Of a stretch of 64,000 bases of DNA, positions 7,871-15,698 are shown one piece after another. A model generated the notes under the pieces. That model made no database searches. It was not told the origin of the DNA and saw nothing but the letters and a program-made list of their open reading frames with translations. Source of the DNA: Actinokineospora bangkokensis (lineage in GTDB: Bacteria; Actinomycetota; Actinomycetes; Mycobacteriales; Pseudonocardiaceae); contig NZ_MKQR01000015.1 of the NCBI RefSeq assembly GCF_001940455.1, positions 1-64,000 of the forward strand. The letters are read 5' to 3'. The translations under genes were made by a program, and so were the position numbers. Numbering within the stretch: position 1 is the stretch's first letter; each line of letters opens with the position of its first letter.

Positions 7871-8659
7871 GTGCCCGAGCGGAGCGAGGTCGCTGCCTGG
7901 CGGCCGGACCTGCCCGGGGTGCGGGAGGTGCTGCACGCCCGATTCGCCGAGCACGCCTACCCCGCGCACACCCACGACGCCTGGACCGTGCTGATCATTG
8001 ACTCCGGCGCGGTGCGCTACGACCTGGACCACCACGAGCACGGCGCGCTGACCTCGCACGTGACCCTGCTGCCCCCGCACGTGCCGCACGACGGGCGCAA
8101 CGCCACCGCGGAGGGGTTCGGCAAGCGCGTGCTGTACCTGGAGACCGACGTGCTCGACCCCGGGCTGGCCGGGGCGGCGGTCGACTCCCCCGCCCTGGCC
8201 GACCGGGTGCTGCGCGCCCGGCTCGACCAGCTGCACCGGGTGCTGGCCCCGGGCCGGGGCGGGCTGGAGGCCGAGAGCAGGCTGGCCCTCATCCGCGAGC
8301 GCCTGGGCCTGCACCTGGACCGGCGGGCCACCCCGGCCCCCGCCCACCGGGACCCGGGGCTGGCCCGCAGGCTGCGCGACCTGCTCGACGCGAACACCGT
8401 GCCGGGGGTGGCCCTCGCGGACGCCTCGGCCGCCCTGCACGCGCACCCGGTGCACCTGGTGCGGGCGTTCAGCGCCGAGTTCGGGCTCCCGCCGCACCGC
8501 TACCTCACCGGGCGGCGGGTCGACCTGGCGCGGCGGCTGCTGCTCGACGGGGTGCGCCCGGCCGAGGTGGCCGCCGCGGCGGGCTTCTACGACCAGTCGC
8601 ACCTGACCCGCCACTTCAAGCGGATGCTCGGCGTGCCCCCGTCGCGGTTCCGGGGATGA
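7871..8659 (+). CDS. AraC family transcriptional regulator
   Basis: GTG 7871 starts a 262-residue protein. The N-terminal part is a cupin sensor (HAYPAHTHDAWTVLIIDSGAV...LLPPHVPHDG). The C-terminal part holds the two AraC helix-turn-helix units, ending GFYDQSHLTRHFKRMLGVPPSRFRG. It is divergent from the DUF2000 gene and its last 44 bp overlap the end of the convergent reductase gene. Activation of the DUF2000 gene is inferred from gene order; the inducer is unknown. Confidence 0.9.
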   Translation: MPERSEVAAWRPDLPGVREVLHARFAEHAYPAHTHDAWTVLIIDSGAVRYDLDHHEHGALTSHVTLLPPHVPHDGRNATAEGFGKRVLYLETDVLDPGLAGAAVDSPALADRVLRARLDQLHRVLAPGRGGLEAESRLALIRERLGLHLDRRATPAPAHRDPGLARRLRDLLDANTVPGVALADASAALHAHPVHLVRAFSAEFGLPPHRYLTGRRVDLARRLLLDGVRPAEVAAAAGFYDQSHLTRHFKRMLGVPPSRFRG

Positions 8660-9659
8660 CGCGCTCGGCGCGCAGCCGGTCGAACAGCCCGGCGAACATC
8701 GCCTCGGTGTCGACGAACTCGGTGAACCCGAGCCTGCGCGCGCGGGAGCCGTCGGCCAGGAAGTCGTAGTCCCAGGAGAACACCGCGTCCGCGAACGCCC
8801 AGCTGGACACGTCGGCGTAGGGGGTGGGCCGCAGCCCGTGCGCGGCGACGATCCGGTCCCACACCGGCTCCTTGTCCGACATCACGTCGGCCAGCGACAT
8901 CGGCAGCGGGTCGCCCAGGGGCACCTCGAACTCCGCGGCGATGCGCGGCCACAGCCTGCTCCACCGGAACAGGTCGCCGTTGGCCACGTTGAACGCCTGG
9001 TCGGCGCACTCCGGGGTGGTGGCGGCCCACACCGTCGCGTGGGCGAGCAGGCCCGCGTCGGTGACCTCCAGCAGGCTGTCGTAGGCGCCGGGCTTGCCGG
9101 GGAAGCGCAGCGGCACCCCCAGCTCCTTGCTGATCGTGGCGTACACGGCGAGCGCGGCGACGAGGTTCATGGGGTTGCCCAGGGCGGTGGAGCACACCAC
9201 CGACGGCCGCATCGCCGACCACGTCCACGCCCCGCTGCGCGACTCCAGGAACGCCTGCTGGTCGAGGTTGAACTCCGGCGGCATGTGCCCGGCGTCGTCC
9301 TCCCGCGCGGGCGTGCGGAACGGGCCCAGGTGCGCCCCGTAGACCTTGTAGCCCTGCATCAGGCTGACGTGGCGCAGCGCGGGCGACTCCACCGCCTCGA
9401 CGGTGTTGACCAGCATGGCCAGGTTGGGCGCCACCAGCTCCCGCCACGTCGGCCGGTCCTGGTAGGCGGCGTGGAAGACGTGCGTGGCCCCGGTGCCGCC
9501 GAGGGCGTCGCGCGCCGCGGCGGCGTCGAGCAGGTCGACGGTGATGTCGGCCCTGGTCCTGGCGACGGTGATGACGTCCCAGTCCGGCAGGGACCGCAGG
9601 TGGGCGACGAGCCCGGCGCCGATCACGCCGTGGGCACCGGTGACGAGTGCGGTTCTCAT
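8616..9659 (-). CDS. PRISE-like (progesterone 5-beta-reductase family) SDR
   Basis: ATG 9659 starts a 347-residue NAD(P)-dependent reductase with ALVTGAHGVIGAGL at the N-terminus. The blocks LMQGYKVYGAHLGPF and WSAMRPSVVCSTALGNPMN are characteristic of the iridoid synthase/progesterone 5-beta-reductase group (atypical SDRs). The longer upstream frame is a shadow of the divergent regulator. The family reduces activated C=C bonds of enones. The MmyB-type regulator gene at 9762 diverges from it with 102 bp between starts and is its likely controller. The 3' end overlaps the AraC gene by 44 bp. Confidence 0.82.
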   Translation of the reverse strand: MRTALVTGAHGVIGAGLVAHLRSLPDWDVITVARTRADITVDLLDAAAARDALGGTGATHVFHAAYQDRPTWRELVAPNLAMLVNTVEAVESPALRHVSLMQGYKVYGAHLGPFRTPAREDDAGHMPPEFNLDQQAFLESRSGAWTWSAMRPSVVCSTALGNPMNLVAALAVYATISKELGVPLRFPGKPGAYDSLLEVTDAGLLAHATVWAATTPECADQAFNVANGDLFRWSRLWPRIAAEFEVPLGDPLPMSLADVMSDKEPVWDRIVAAHGLRPTPYADVSSWAFADAVFSWDYDFLADGSRARRLGFTEFVDTEAMFAGLFDRLRAERVIPGTATGARRASA

Positions 9660-9761
9660 GCCCCCGACGCTGCCCGCCCGCGCGACCGCCAACCAGCCCC
9701 GGCCGTGCCTACCACCCGCAGGGTCAGGCTGACCGCCGCCCCGGTGGGGCACACTGGGCCC

Positions 9762-10547
9762 ATGACCGAACTCGGCGACTTCCTGCGCTCCCGGCGCTCG
9801 CGCCTGGACCCCGCCGACCTGTCGCTGCCCTCGCACGGCACCCGCCGCGTCCCCGGCCTGCGCCGCGAGGAACTGGCCCTGGCCGCGGGCGTCAGCCCCG
9901 CCTACTACACCCGCCTGGAGCAGGGCCACAGCGCCAACGCCTCCCCCGGCGTCCTCGACGCCCTCGCCCGGGCCCTGCGCCTCGACCCCGACGAGCGCAC
10001 CCACCTGCACGACCTGGCCCGCCCCCGCACCCCGGTCACCGCCCCCCTCCGCCCCGACCTGGCCGCCCTCGTCGACGCCACCGCGCACCCCGTCCTGGCC
10101 TTGAACCGCCGCACCGACGTGGTCGCCTGGAACCCGTCGGCGCACGCCCTCTACGCCCCGCACCTGCCCTTCGACTCCACCCCCAACCTGCTGCGCCTGC
10201 TGTTCCTCGACCCGCGCGTGCGCGCCCTGCACCAGGAGTGGCCCACCGAGGCCCGACGCGCCGTGGCCTCCCTGCGCATGGTCGCGGGCCGCTGGCCCGA
10301 CACCCCCGACCTGGCCCACCTCATCGGCGACCTGGTCATCCACAGCCCCGAGTTCGCCGACCTCTGGTCCGACCGGCCCGTGCACCAGTGCACCCACGGG
10401 GTGAAGCTCCTGCGCCACCCGGTGGGCGACCTCACCCTCACCTTCTCCATCCTCGAAACCAGCGACGACACCGGCCACCGCCTGATGTTCCTCACCCCGG
10501 ACAAGGCCTCGGAGGCAGCCGTGCGCGCCCTCACCCCCACCACCTAG
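9762..10547 (+). CDS. XRE/MmyB-type helix-turn-helix regulator
   Basis: The 261-residue protein has an N-terminal XRE helix-turn-helix (GLRREELALAAGVSPAYYTRLEQGHSANAS) and a C-terminal MmyB-like sensor domain. That domain reads VLALNRRTDVVAWNPSAHALY...LLRLLFLDPRVR near residues 105-150. This class binds small hydrophobic ligands and usually controls an adjacent dehydrogenase. It diverges from the PRISE-like reductase. Two more proteins of the same class occur in the window, also next to short-chain dehydrogenases. Confidence 0.88.
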   Translation: MTELGDFLRSRRSRLDPADLSLPSHGTRRVPGLRREELALAAGVSPAYYTRLEQGHSANASPGVLDALARALRLDPDERTHLHDLARPRTPVTAPLRPDLAALVDATAHPVLALNRRTDVVAWNPSAHALYAPHLPFDSTPNLLRLLFLDPRVRALHQEWPTEARRAVASLRMVAGRWPDTPDLAHLIGDLVIHSPEFADLWSDRPVHQCTHGVKLLRHPVGDLTLTFSILETSDDTGHRLMFLTPDKASEAAVRALTPTT

Positions 10548-10685
10548 CCACCCCCCCACTCTGACCAAAAACCCCCACCCCACCCCCATGAAGCCGAACC
10601 GGGACAGCACCCTGCCCGGCCTGGTGGTCCCGTTCTGCGGGAAAGGGCGACCACCCCCACAAGCCGAGCCCGGGCAGCAGGCTCT

Positions 10686-10832
10686 GCCCGGTTGGGTGGA
10701 TTCGCTTGGTCGGGGGAGGCGATCATGTGCTACCCAACGGGACGGGCGGGCGTCTTTTCAGCCCGCCTTTTCCCCGCCCGCAGCACATGATCGCCGTAGG
10801 GGCCCCGACCAAGCGGATCCACCCAACCGGGC
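10686..10832. repeat. 147-bp long inverted-repeat element (MITE- or REP-like)
   Basis: The left arm (10686-10731) starts GCCCGGTTGGGTGGATTCGC. The right arm (10782-10832) is its reverse complement apart from one substitution and a 5-base gap. The 50-base centre holds a smaller hairpin. The end motif recurs at 10867-10883 (inverted) and at 57005-57027, 46 kb away. No transposase gene is present. A non-autonomous element or a dispersed terminator module are both possible. Confidence 0.7.
10745..10771 (+). terminator. Candidate intrinsic terminator
   Basis: GGCGGGC (10745-10751), a 9-base loop, GCCCGCC (10761-10767), then TTTT. It lies downstream of the rightward MmyB-type regulator and in the centre of the long inverted repeat, so the surrounding arms would extend the stem. 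Confidence 0.5.
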
Positions 10833-10866
10833 CACCCACCCAACCCCCCGATCCACCCACGCACCT

Positions 10867-10883
10867 AAGCGAACCCACCCAAC
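10867..10883 (-). repeat. Dispersed repeat end motif, inverted copy
   Basis: Read on the minus strand this is GTTGGGTGGGTTCGCTT, matching the left arm of the element at 10686 in 16 of 17 positions. Confidence 0.55.
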
Positions 10884-10905
10884 ACCGACAACCCACCCAG
10901 CCAGC

Positions 10906-11460
10906 TCAGTGCTCGCGGTCCCAAGGGCCCGCGACCCCGTCGGGGAGCAGACCCAACACCCCCGTCAGCCTCGCCACGGTGACGTAATGTCCAACCAGGA
11001 CGATGACCGTGACGAGGTCCTGGTCGGAGAGAACACCACGAACGCGCGCGAGCAGCGCATCGGTCACCGGCCGCCCGGCCACGCACGCGTCCACGAGCTC
11101 CAGCGCCACAGCGAACCCGGCAGGCAGCGCCGCACCACCGACCGCCACATCCCCCGTGGTCTCGATGGCGCGCACCTGGTCCTCAGTCCAACCGCACGCG
11201 TACGCCTGATCAAGGTGCTGGGCGCGTTCGTAAGCGCTGCCGGTGAGCGCGGCCACGCGCAGGATGATCCCCTCCCGCCACTGGGCGTCCAGGTGCGCCG
11301 CGCGCAGCGCGTTGGCGGTGTCAGGCAGCGCGCGGGCGAGGCGCTCGTCGAGCAGCACCAAGGTCCGGGTGAGGTGGGACGGGAACCGCTCGTGCTGCGC
11401 ACGCCGCCAACCGCGCAGGTCCTCGGGCTCAGGCAGCGGGATCCGCGCCACGCCGGGCAT
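10906..11460 (-). CDS. Carboxymuconolactone decarboxylase (CMD) family protein
   Basis: The ATG at 11460 overlaps the stop of the upstream hydrolase gene by one base (TGATG), so the two are translationally coupled. The 184-residue helical protein contains LRVAALTGSAYERAQHLDQA then YACGWTEDQVRAIE, the CMD/AhpD signature. A single cysteine sits where AhpD has CxxC, so it fits CMD better than a peroxidase. With the alpha/beta hydrolase it resembles the pcaD/pcaC pair of the beta-ketoadipate pathway, but no other pca genes are close. A different small-molecule pathway is possible. Confidence 0.75.
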   Translation of the reverse strand: MPGVARIPLPEPEDLRGWRRAQHERFPSHLTRTLVLLDERLARALPDTANALRAAHLDAQWREGIILRVAALTGSAYERAQHLDQAYACGWTEDQVRAIETTGDVAVGGAALPAGFAVALELVDACVAGRPVTDALLARVRGVLSDQDLVTVIVLVGHYVTVARLTGVLGLLPDGVAGPWDREH

Positions 11461-12254
11461 CACGCCACCGCCGCACTGGCGAGGAAGGCGGCGAGGTGGG
11501 CGTGGACGACGGCAGGCTTCTCCAGCGGGGACAGGTGCGCGGCGCCGGGGACCACGCGCAGCTGCGCCCCCGGGATGCCGTCGCGCAGTTCCCGGGCGGC
11601 GGACAGGGGTGAGCTGGAGTCGTGCTCGCCGACCACCACCAGGGTCGGGCAGGTGATGGCGGGCAGGTCGGACGCGCGGTCGAACCCGGCGATCATGTCC
11701 CACACCGCGGCGTGCACCAGGGGGTCGCTGGTCAGCAGGGTCTTGACCGCCCGGTCGACCAGGTCGGGCCTGCGGCGGCGGGTGTCGGCGGTGAACCAGT
11801 GCCCCAGCAGCCCGTCGAGGACCGCGGGCATCCCCTCGGCGCGGGCGGTCGCCGCGCGGGCCCGCATCGCGGCCCGGCCCGCGTCGGAGAACCGCGCGGC
11901 GGTGTCGAGCAGGGTCAGCGACGCCACCAGCTCGGGTGCGGCGACCGCGACGAGCTGCGCCAGCATCCCGCCCAGCGAGAGCCCCACCAGGTGCACCGGG
12001 CCGCCGAGCCCCCGCAGCACGTCGAGCACGACCCGGGCGACCGCGTCCCCGGCCCAGTCCCCCGGGTCGGCCGGGGTGGCGCCGTGGCCGGGCAGGTCGA
12101 ACGCGACGACGTCGTGGTCCTGCCCCAGCGCGGCGACCTGGTGGTCCCAGTAGGTCAGGTCCAGCCCCGCCGAGTGCACCAGCACCACCGGCGTTCCCCC
12201 GCGGGGTCCGGTGCGGATGGTGTTCACCGCGCGCCGCGTGCTCGTCTCGATCAT
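11460..12254 (-). CDS. Alpha/beta hydrolase, 3-oxoadipate enol-lactonase-like
   Basis: ATG 12254 has a strong GGGAGGA ribosome site 5 bases upstream. The 264-residue protein shows VHSAGLDLTYWDHQVAAL, VVAFDLPGHGAT, the nucleophile elbow GLSLGG and the C-terminal catalytic Asp and His regions (VVVGEHD, PGAAHLSPLEKP). These resemble PcaD enol-lactonases. It is coupled to the CMD-family gene downstream and divergent from a LysR gene. The lactonase reading is inferred from the partner; a generic esterase is the alternative. Confidence 0.8.
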   Translation of the reverse strand: MIETSTRRAVNTIRTGPRGGTPVVLVHSAGLDLTYWDHQVAALGQDHDVVAFDLPGHGATPADPGDWAGDAVARVVLDVLRGLGGPVHLVGLSLGGMLAQLVAVAAPELVASLTLLDTAARFSDAGRAAMRARAATARAEGMPAVLDGLLGHWFTADTRRRRPDLVDRAVKTLLTSDPLVHAAVWDMIAGFDRASDLPAITCPTLVVVGEHDSSSPLSAARELRDGIPGAQLRVVPGAAHLSPLEKPAVVHAHLAAFLASAAVA

Positions 12255-12365
12255 CGGTTCCTCCCTCGTGCCGTCCTGCACCACCAGGGTCGCGCCGACC
12301 GGTTAATGTTGTCCAACGATGAATTACGATGGGACTGATGCGTCCTGTTGATGACGGGGGGCCAC

Positions 12366-13262
12366 GTGGAGTTGCGGTCGCTGGAGTACTTCGTCGCCGT
12401 GGCGGAGGTGGGCAGCTTCACCGGCGCGGCGGCGCGGCTGCACCTGGTGCAGTCGACGCTGTCGGTGGCCGTGCGCGGCCTGGAGCACGAGCTGGGGGTG
12501 CCGCTGTTCGAGCGCAGCACCCGGCGGGTGGAGCTGACCGCCGCGGGTCGGGAGCTGCTGGGCCCGGCGCGGGCGGCGCTGCGGGCGGCGGAGGCGGTGC
12601 GCGACACCGCCGCGGGCCTGGCCGACGGCACGTCGGGAACGCTGCGCATCGGGATCATGCACTCCCTGCCCGGCTTCGACCTGGCCGGGCTGATCACCGC
12701 CTTCCACCGCGAGCGCCCGCTCGTGCGCCTCGCGCCGGTCACCCACCCGGACGGCTCGACCGGGTTGGCCGGGGCGGTCGCCGACCACCGGCTCGACCTG
12801 GCCTTCGCGGCGGTCGGCGGGGCCCGCGGCGGGCAGCACCCCGACCTCGACGTGGTCGACCTGGCCAGCGAGCCCATCCAGCTGCTCTGCCCGCCCGGTC
12901 ACCCCCTCGCGGGCCGGTCCCGGGTGCGCCTGGCGGAGCTGGCGGGTGAGCGGTTCATCGACGTCCCGGCGGCGTGGGGCAGCCGGATGAGCGTGGACCG
13001 GCACTGCGCCGCGCACGGCCTGCACCGCGAGGTCGCCGTGGAGGTCGGTGACGTCGCCACCGTCGTCGAGCTGGTCCGCGCGGGGCTGGGCGTGGCGCTG
13101 CTCGCCCCGACCTCCGCACCGCGGTCGGTCCGCGCGGAGCTGATCACCGTGGCGCCGCACCCGGTGTTCACCGTCTCGATGCTCACCGCCCGCGACCGCC
13201 CCCTGCCCGCCACCGCCCGCCGCTTCATCGCCTTGGCGCACCAGCACCTCGCACCGCGCTGA
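12366..13262 (+). CDS. LysR family transcriptional regulator
   Basis: GTG 12366 follows GGGGG by 4 bases and gives the usual LysR opening (VELRSLEYFVAVAEVGSFTG). ATG 12351 is an in-frame alternative. The N-terminal winged helix has AAARLHLVQSTLSVAVRGLE. The C-terminal co-inducer domain runs from about residue 90 to 298. It diverges from the hydrolase/CMD pair. The intergenic region has a direct repeat (ATCGT-N5-ATCGT on the minus strand, near 12316-12330) suitable for LysR binding. It probably activates the divergent operon in response to a pathway intermediate. Confidence 0.9.
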   Translation: MELRSLEYFVAVAEVGSFTGAAARLHLVQSTLSVAVRGLEHELGVPLFERSTRRVELTAAGRELLGPARAALRAAEAVRDTAAGLADGTSGTLRIGIMHSLPGFDLAGLITAFHRERPLVRLAPVTHPDGSTGLAGAVADHRLDLAFAAVGGARGGQHPDLDVVDLASEPIQLLCPPGHPLAGRSRVRLAELAGERFIDVPAAWGSRMSVDRHCAAHGLHREVAVEVGDVATVVELVRAGLGVALLAPTSAPRSVRAELITVAPHPVFTVSMLTARDRPLPATARRFIALAHQHLAPR

Positions 13263-13301
13263 CCGCGGTGGGCGCCCAGCCCGGGAGAACCCGCCTTGAG
13301 G

Positions 13302-13655
13302 TCAGGCCGGACCTCCTGCGGCGTGCAGGTCGTCGCGGTGCTCTTCGGCCCAGCGGGCCAACGCGAGCAGCGGTCCACCCGCGAACGACGAGCCGACCGC
13401 GGTCAACTCGTACCGCCCGCGGGGGCTCGACCGCACGACGAGCCCGTGCGCCCGCAGGCGTTCGAGGGACTGGTGCACCACCTTGTCGCTGACCCCGCCG
13501 ATCCTGGCGATGAGGTCGCCGCGACGGGCTGGGCCCGACCGCAGCACGGTCAGGACGACCGCGTCCCAGGTGTGGCGGATCAGGTCCGCGCCGAGGCGCA
13601 CGTGGCAGTCCGCTCCCAGCGGCTCGGTGGCGCTCACCCCAGCAGTATGCGCCAC
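13302..13655 (-). CDS. HxlR (DUF24) family regulator
   Basis: The 117-residue winged-helix protein has the HxlR core: a conserved early Cys (ADCHV, residue 17), LGADLIRHTWDAVVLTVLRSGP and VSDKVVHQSLERLRAHGLVVR. Redox-sensing members of this family (YodB, HypR, QorR) use this Cys to sense quinones or disulfide stress. GTG 13655 or GTG 13637 may be the start; the latter gives a leaderless transcript behind a CATACT -10. A perfect palindrome lies directly upstream. Control of the divergent NmrA-type reductase is likely. Confidence 0.85.
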   Translation of the reverse strand: MAHTAGVSATEPLGADCHVRLGADLIRHTWDAVVLTVLRSGPARRGDLIARIGGVSDKVVHQSLERLRAHGLVVRSSPRGRYELTAVGSSFAGGPLLALARWAEEHRDDLHAAGGPA

Positions 13656-13656
13656 C

Positions 13657-13680
13657 GCTTCCTACCCTTTGGTAGGAAGC
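13657..13680. promoter_or_regulatory. HxlR operator palindrome
   Basis: GCTTCCTACC-cttt-GGTAGGAAGC has perfect 10-bp arms. A further half-site CCTACC-like run lies near 13685-13691. It sits between the HxlR and NmrA-type genes, over the expected -35 of the HxlR promoter. HxlR-family sites commonly have this symmetric CTACC/GGTAG type of form. Confidence 0.7.
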
Positions 13681-13745
13681 AGCGCCCTACCGTCGCAAGC
13701 ACAGGCCGGGCAGCGCCCGGCTCCCAGCGAGGTGGAGGAACGAAG

Positions 13746-14684
13746 ATGACCCCGACGCGACGACACGACGACGACCGCCCCATCGCGGTCCTGGGGGCCA
13801 CCGGCCAGCAAGGCGGCGCCGTCGTCTCCGCCCTGCTGGCCGAGGGCGTCGCGGTCCGCGCTGTGGTGCGCGACCCGCACGCCCCGGCGGCCCTCGCCCT
13901 GTCGGCACGCGGCGCGCGGACCGTCGTCGCGGACCAGTCCGATCCGGACTCCCTGCTGGCGGCGTTCACCGGCGCCCGAGGGGTGTTCAGCGTGCAGCCC
14001 AGCTCGGGGCAAGCCGGGAGCGGCATGACCGACCGCGATGAGGTCGCCTACGGCACCGGGGTCGTCGACGCCGCGGTACGCGCCGGTGTGCCGCACGTGG
14101 TCTACAGCTCAGCGAACGCCGTCAGCGGCGCGCCCACCGGGGTCGGGCACTTCGACACCAAGGCCGCGGTCGAGGACCACGTCCGGCGCGCGCCCATCTG
14201 GACTACCATCCTCCGGCCCGCCGCGTTCATGGAGATCCTGCTGCTGCCGGGAACCTCCCTCGGCGGCGGCACCCTCACCTTCCTCAACCGCGCCGACCAG
14301 CGCGTGCAGCTCGTCGCCGTCGCCGACATCGGGCGAGTGGCCGCCGCCGCCTTCGCCGACGCCGCCGGGTTCGCCGGGCGCACGATCGAGCTGGCCGGGG
14401 ACGCCGCGTCGGGCGAGCAGGTGGCCGCCGCCCTGTCCGAGGCGGCCGGGCGCCCCGTCGACTACGCCCGCCTCCCCGATGACGTGCTCGACGCGGACCC
14501 GCTGCTGGGCAAGCTCGCCGCCCTCATCGACGACGGCGCGTTGGCCGGTCGAGCCGACCTCGACGCGCTGCGGGCGGAGTTCCCCTTCCTGCTCGACCTG
14601 AGGTCGTGGCTCGCAGGCCCGGGAGCACCCCTGCTTCACCAAGCCCTCCGGACCACCGCGGGAAACCCCGTCGCGCTGCGCTGA
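13746..14684 (+). CDS. NmrA/QOR2-type NAD(P)H oxidoreductase
   Basis: ATG 13746 follows GGAGG. The 312-residue protein begins with a Rossmann motif (VLGATGQQGGAVVSALLAEG) and has HVVYSSANAV and LRPAAFMEI as in NmrA-like and quinone oxidoreductase 2 proteins. The family binds NAD(P); some members reduce quinones and others only sense the cofactor. The divergent HxlR regulator and the palindrome between them match known quinone-response pairs, so a quinone or electrophile detoxification role is inferred. Confidence 0.82.
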   Translation: MTPTRRHDDDRPIAVLGATGQQGGAVVSALLAEGVAVRAVVRDPHAPAALALSARGARTVVADQSDPDSLLAAFTGARGVFSVQPSSGQAGSGMTDRDEVAYGTGVVDAAVRAGVPHVVYSSANAVSGAPTGVGHFDTKAAVEDHVRRAPIWTTILRPAAFMEILLLPGTSLGGGTLTFLNRADQRVQLVAVADIGRVAAAAFADAAGFAGRTIELAGDAASGEQVAAALSEAAGRPVDYARLPDDVLDADPLLGKLAALIDDGALAGRADLDALRAEFPFLLDLRSWLAGPGAPLLHQALRTTAGNPVALR

Positions 14685-14745
14685 TCCCCTCGGTCCTGCC
14701 GCGCAGCCCGCTCGGGGGACACGGCTTGCGGGCGGGGCCGGGCGG

Positions 14746-15624
14746 TCAGCCGGGCGCTCGGGTCGGCAGGTCCTCCTGGTCCGCCGCCCAGGACGCCAGC
14801 ACGGTCAACGCGTCCGCGGTCGGCGTGCCCGCGGGTGCGGTGTAGACGGTGAGGAGCAGGTCGGGTCCGGCGGGCAGCTCCATCGACTCGACGTCCAGGT
14901 CGAGGCGGCCGACCACCGGGTGGTGCAACCGCTTGCGGCCGGAGCGCTGGAGCCGCACGTCCTGGGTGGCCCACCGCCTGCGGAACAGCTCGCTGCGGGT
15001 CGACAGCTCACCGATGAGGGCGATCAGCTCGTCGTCGTGGGGGTTGCGGCCCGCTTCCCGGCGCAGCTTCGCCGCCACGTCGCGGGTGACCTTCTCGTAG
15101 TCGACGAAGAACGTGCTCGCCGCGTCGGGGTCGAGGTAGACGAACCGCGCGGTGTTGGCGGGGCGGCGCGGGTCGGCCAGCACCGGTGAGTGGAGCGCGC
15201 GGGCGAGCCGGTTCGTGGCCAGCACGTCGTAGCGGCCGTTGCAGATCCACGCGGGCGCGCCGGTGATGGCGTCGAGCACCTGCTGGAGGGCCGGGCGCAG
15301 CCTGCCCGCGCCCCGCGGGCGGCGCGGGGCGGGCGTCCTGGAGTGCCGCGCGAGGTCGAACAGGTGGTCGCGCTCGGCCTCGTCGAGCTGCAACGCCGAC
15401 GCCAGCGCGTGGAGCACGCCGTCTGAGGCGCCCGCGAGGCTGCCGCGCTCCATGCGCACGTAGTAGTCCACCGACACCCCCGCCAGGAGCGCGACCTCCT
15501 CGCGCCGCAGGCCCTTGACGCGGCGGTTGCCGCCGTAGGCGGGCAATCCGGCCCGCTCGGGCGAGATCCGGGCGCGACGTGAGCTGAGGAACGCCTTGAT
15601 CTCCACGCGCAGGTCGATGGCCAC
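14746..15624 (-). CDS. XRE/MmyB-type helix-turn-helix regulator
   Basis: The 292-residue protein has an N-terminal HTH (VKGLRREEVALLAGVSVDYYVRMERG) and an MmyB-like ligand domain (GAPAWICNGRYDVLATNRLARAL, then RFVYLDPDA and RSELFRRRWA). It lies 74 bp downstream of an SDR gene on the same strand. A 20-bp motif upstream of it recurs inverted upstream of the SDR, implying control of both genes. Confidence 0.88.
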   Translation of the reverse strand: MAIDLRVEIKAFLSSRRARISPERAGLPAYGGNRRVKGLRREEVALLAGVSVDYYVRMERGSLAGASDGVLHALASALQLDEAERDHLFDLARHSRTPAPRRPRGAGRLRPALQQVLDAITGAPAWICNGRYDVLATNRLARALHSPVLADPRRPANTARFVYLDPDAASTFFVDYEKVTRDVAAKLRREAGRNPHDDELIALIGELSTRSELFRRRWATQDVRLQRSGRKRLHHPVVGRLDLDVESMELPAGPDLLLTVYTAPAGTPTADALTVLASWAADQEDLPTRAPG

Positions 15625-15654
15625 CCCGCCACCCTAGGCCGCGCCCGCAGGCGG

Positions 15655-15674
15655 AGGGAGGCCCTGCCAGTACC
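15655..15674. promoter_or_regulatory. 20-bp shared motif, copy 1 (MmyB-type regulator promoter)
   Basis: Read on the minus strand this is GGTACTGGCAGGGCCTCCCT. It differs at one base from the site at 16590-16609 upstream of the SDR gene. It lies 31 bp before the regulator start, where a repressor or autoregulator would bind. Confidence 0.55.
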
Positions 15675-15698
15675 CCCGCCGGGATCGGGAGACACGGC

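Larger units (their letters stand above)
10548..10905. other. 358-bp repeat-rich intergenic region between convergent genes
   Basis: No gene is supported. The region contains two imperfect direct repeats beginning AAGCCGA (10591-10620 and 10661-10691). It also has an inverted repeat GGTGGTC/GACCACC (10623-10629 and 10649-10655), the large inverted-repeat element at 10686-10832, and a further copy of its end motif at 10867-10883. Confidence 0.7.

Noticed and set aside
10906-12254. A full beta-ketoadipate (pca) cluster
   Set aside because: Only a PcaD-like hydrolase and a CMD-family protein are present; no protocatechuate dioxygenase, cycloisomerase or transferase genes are nearby.
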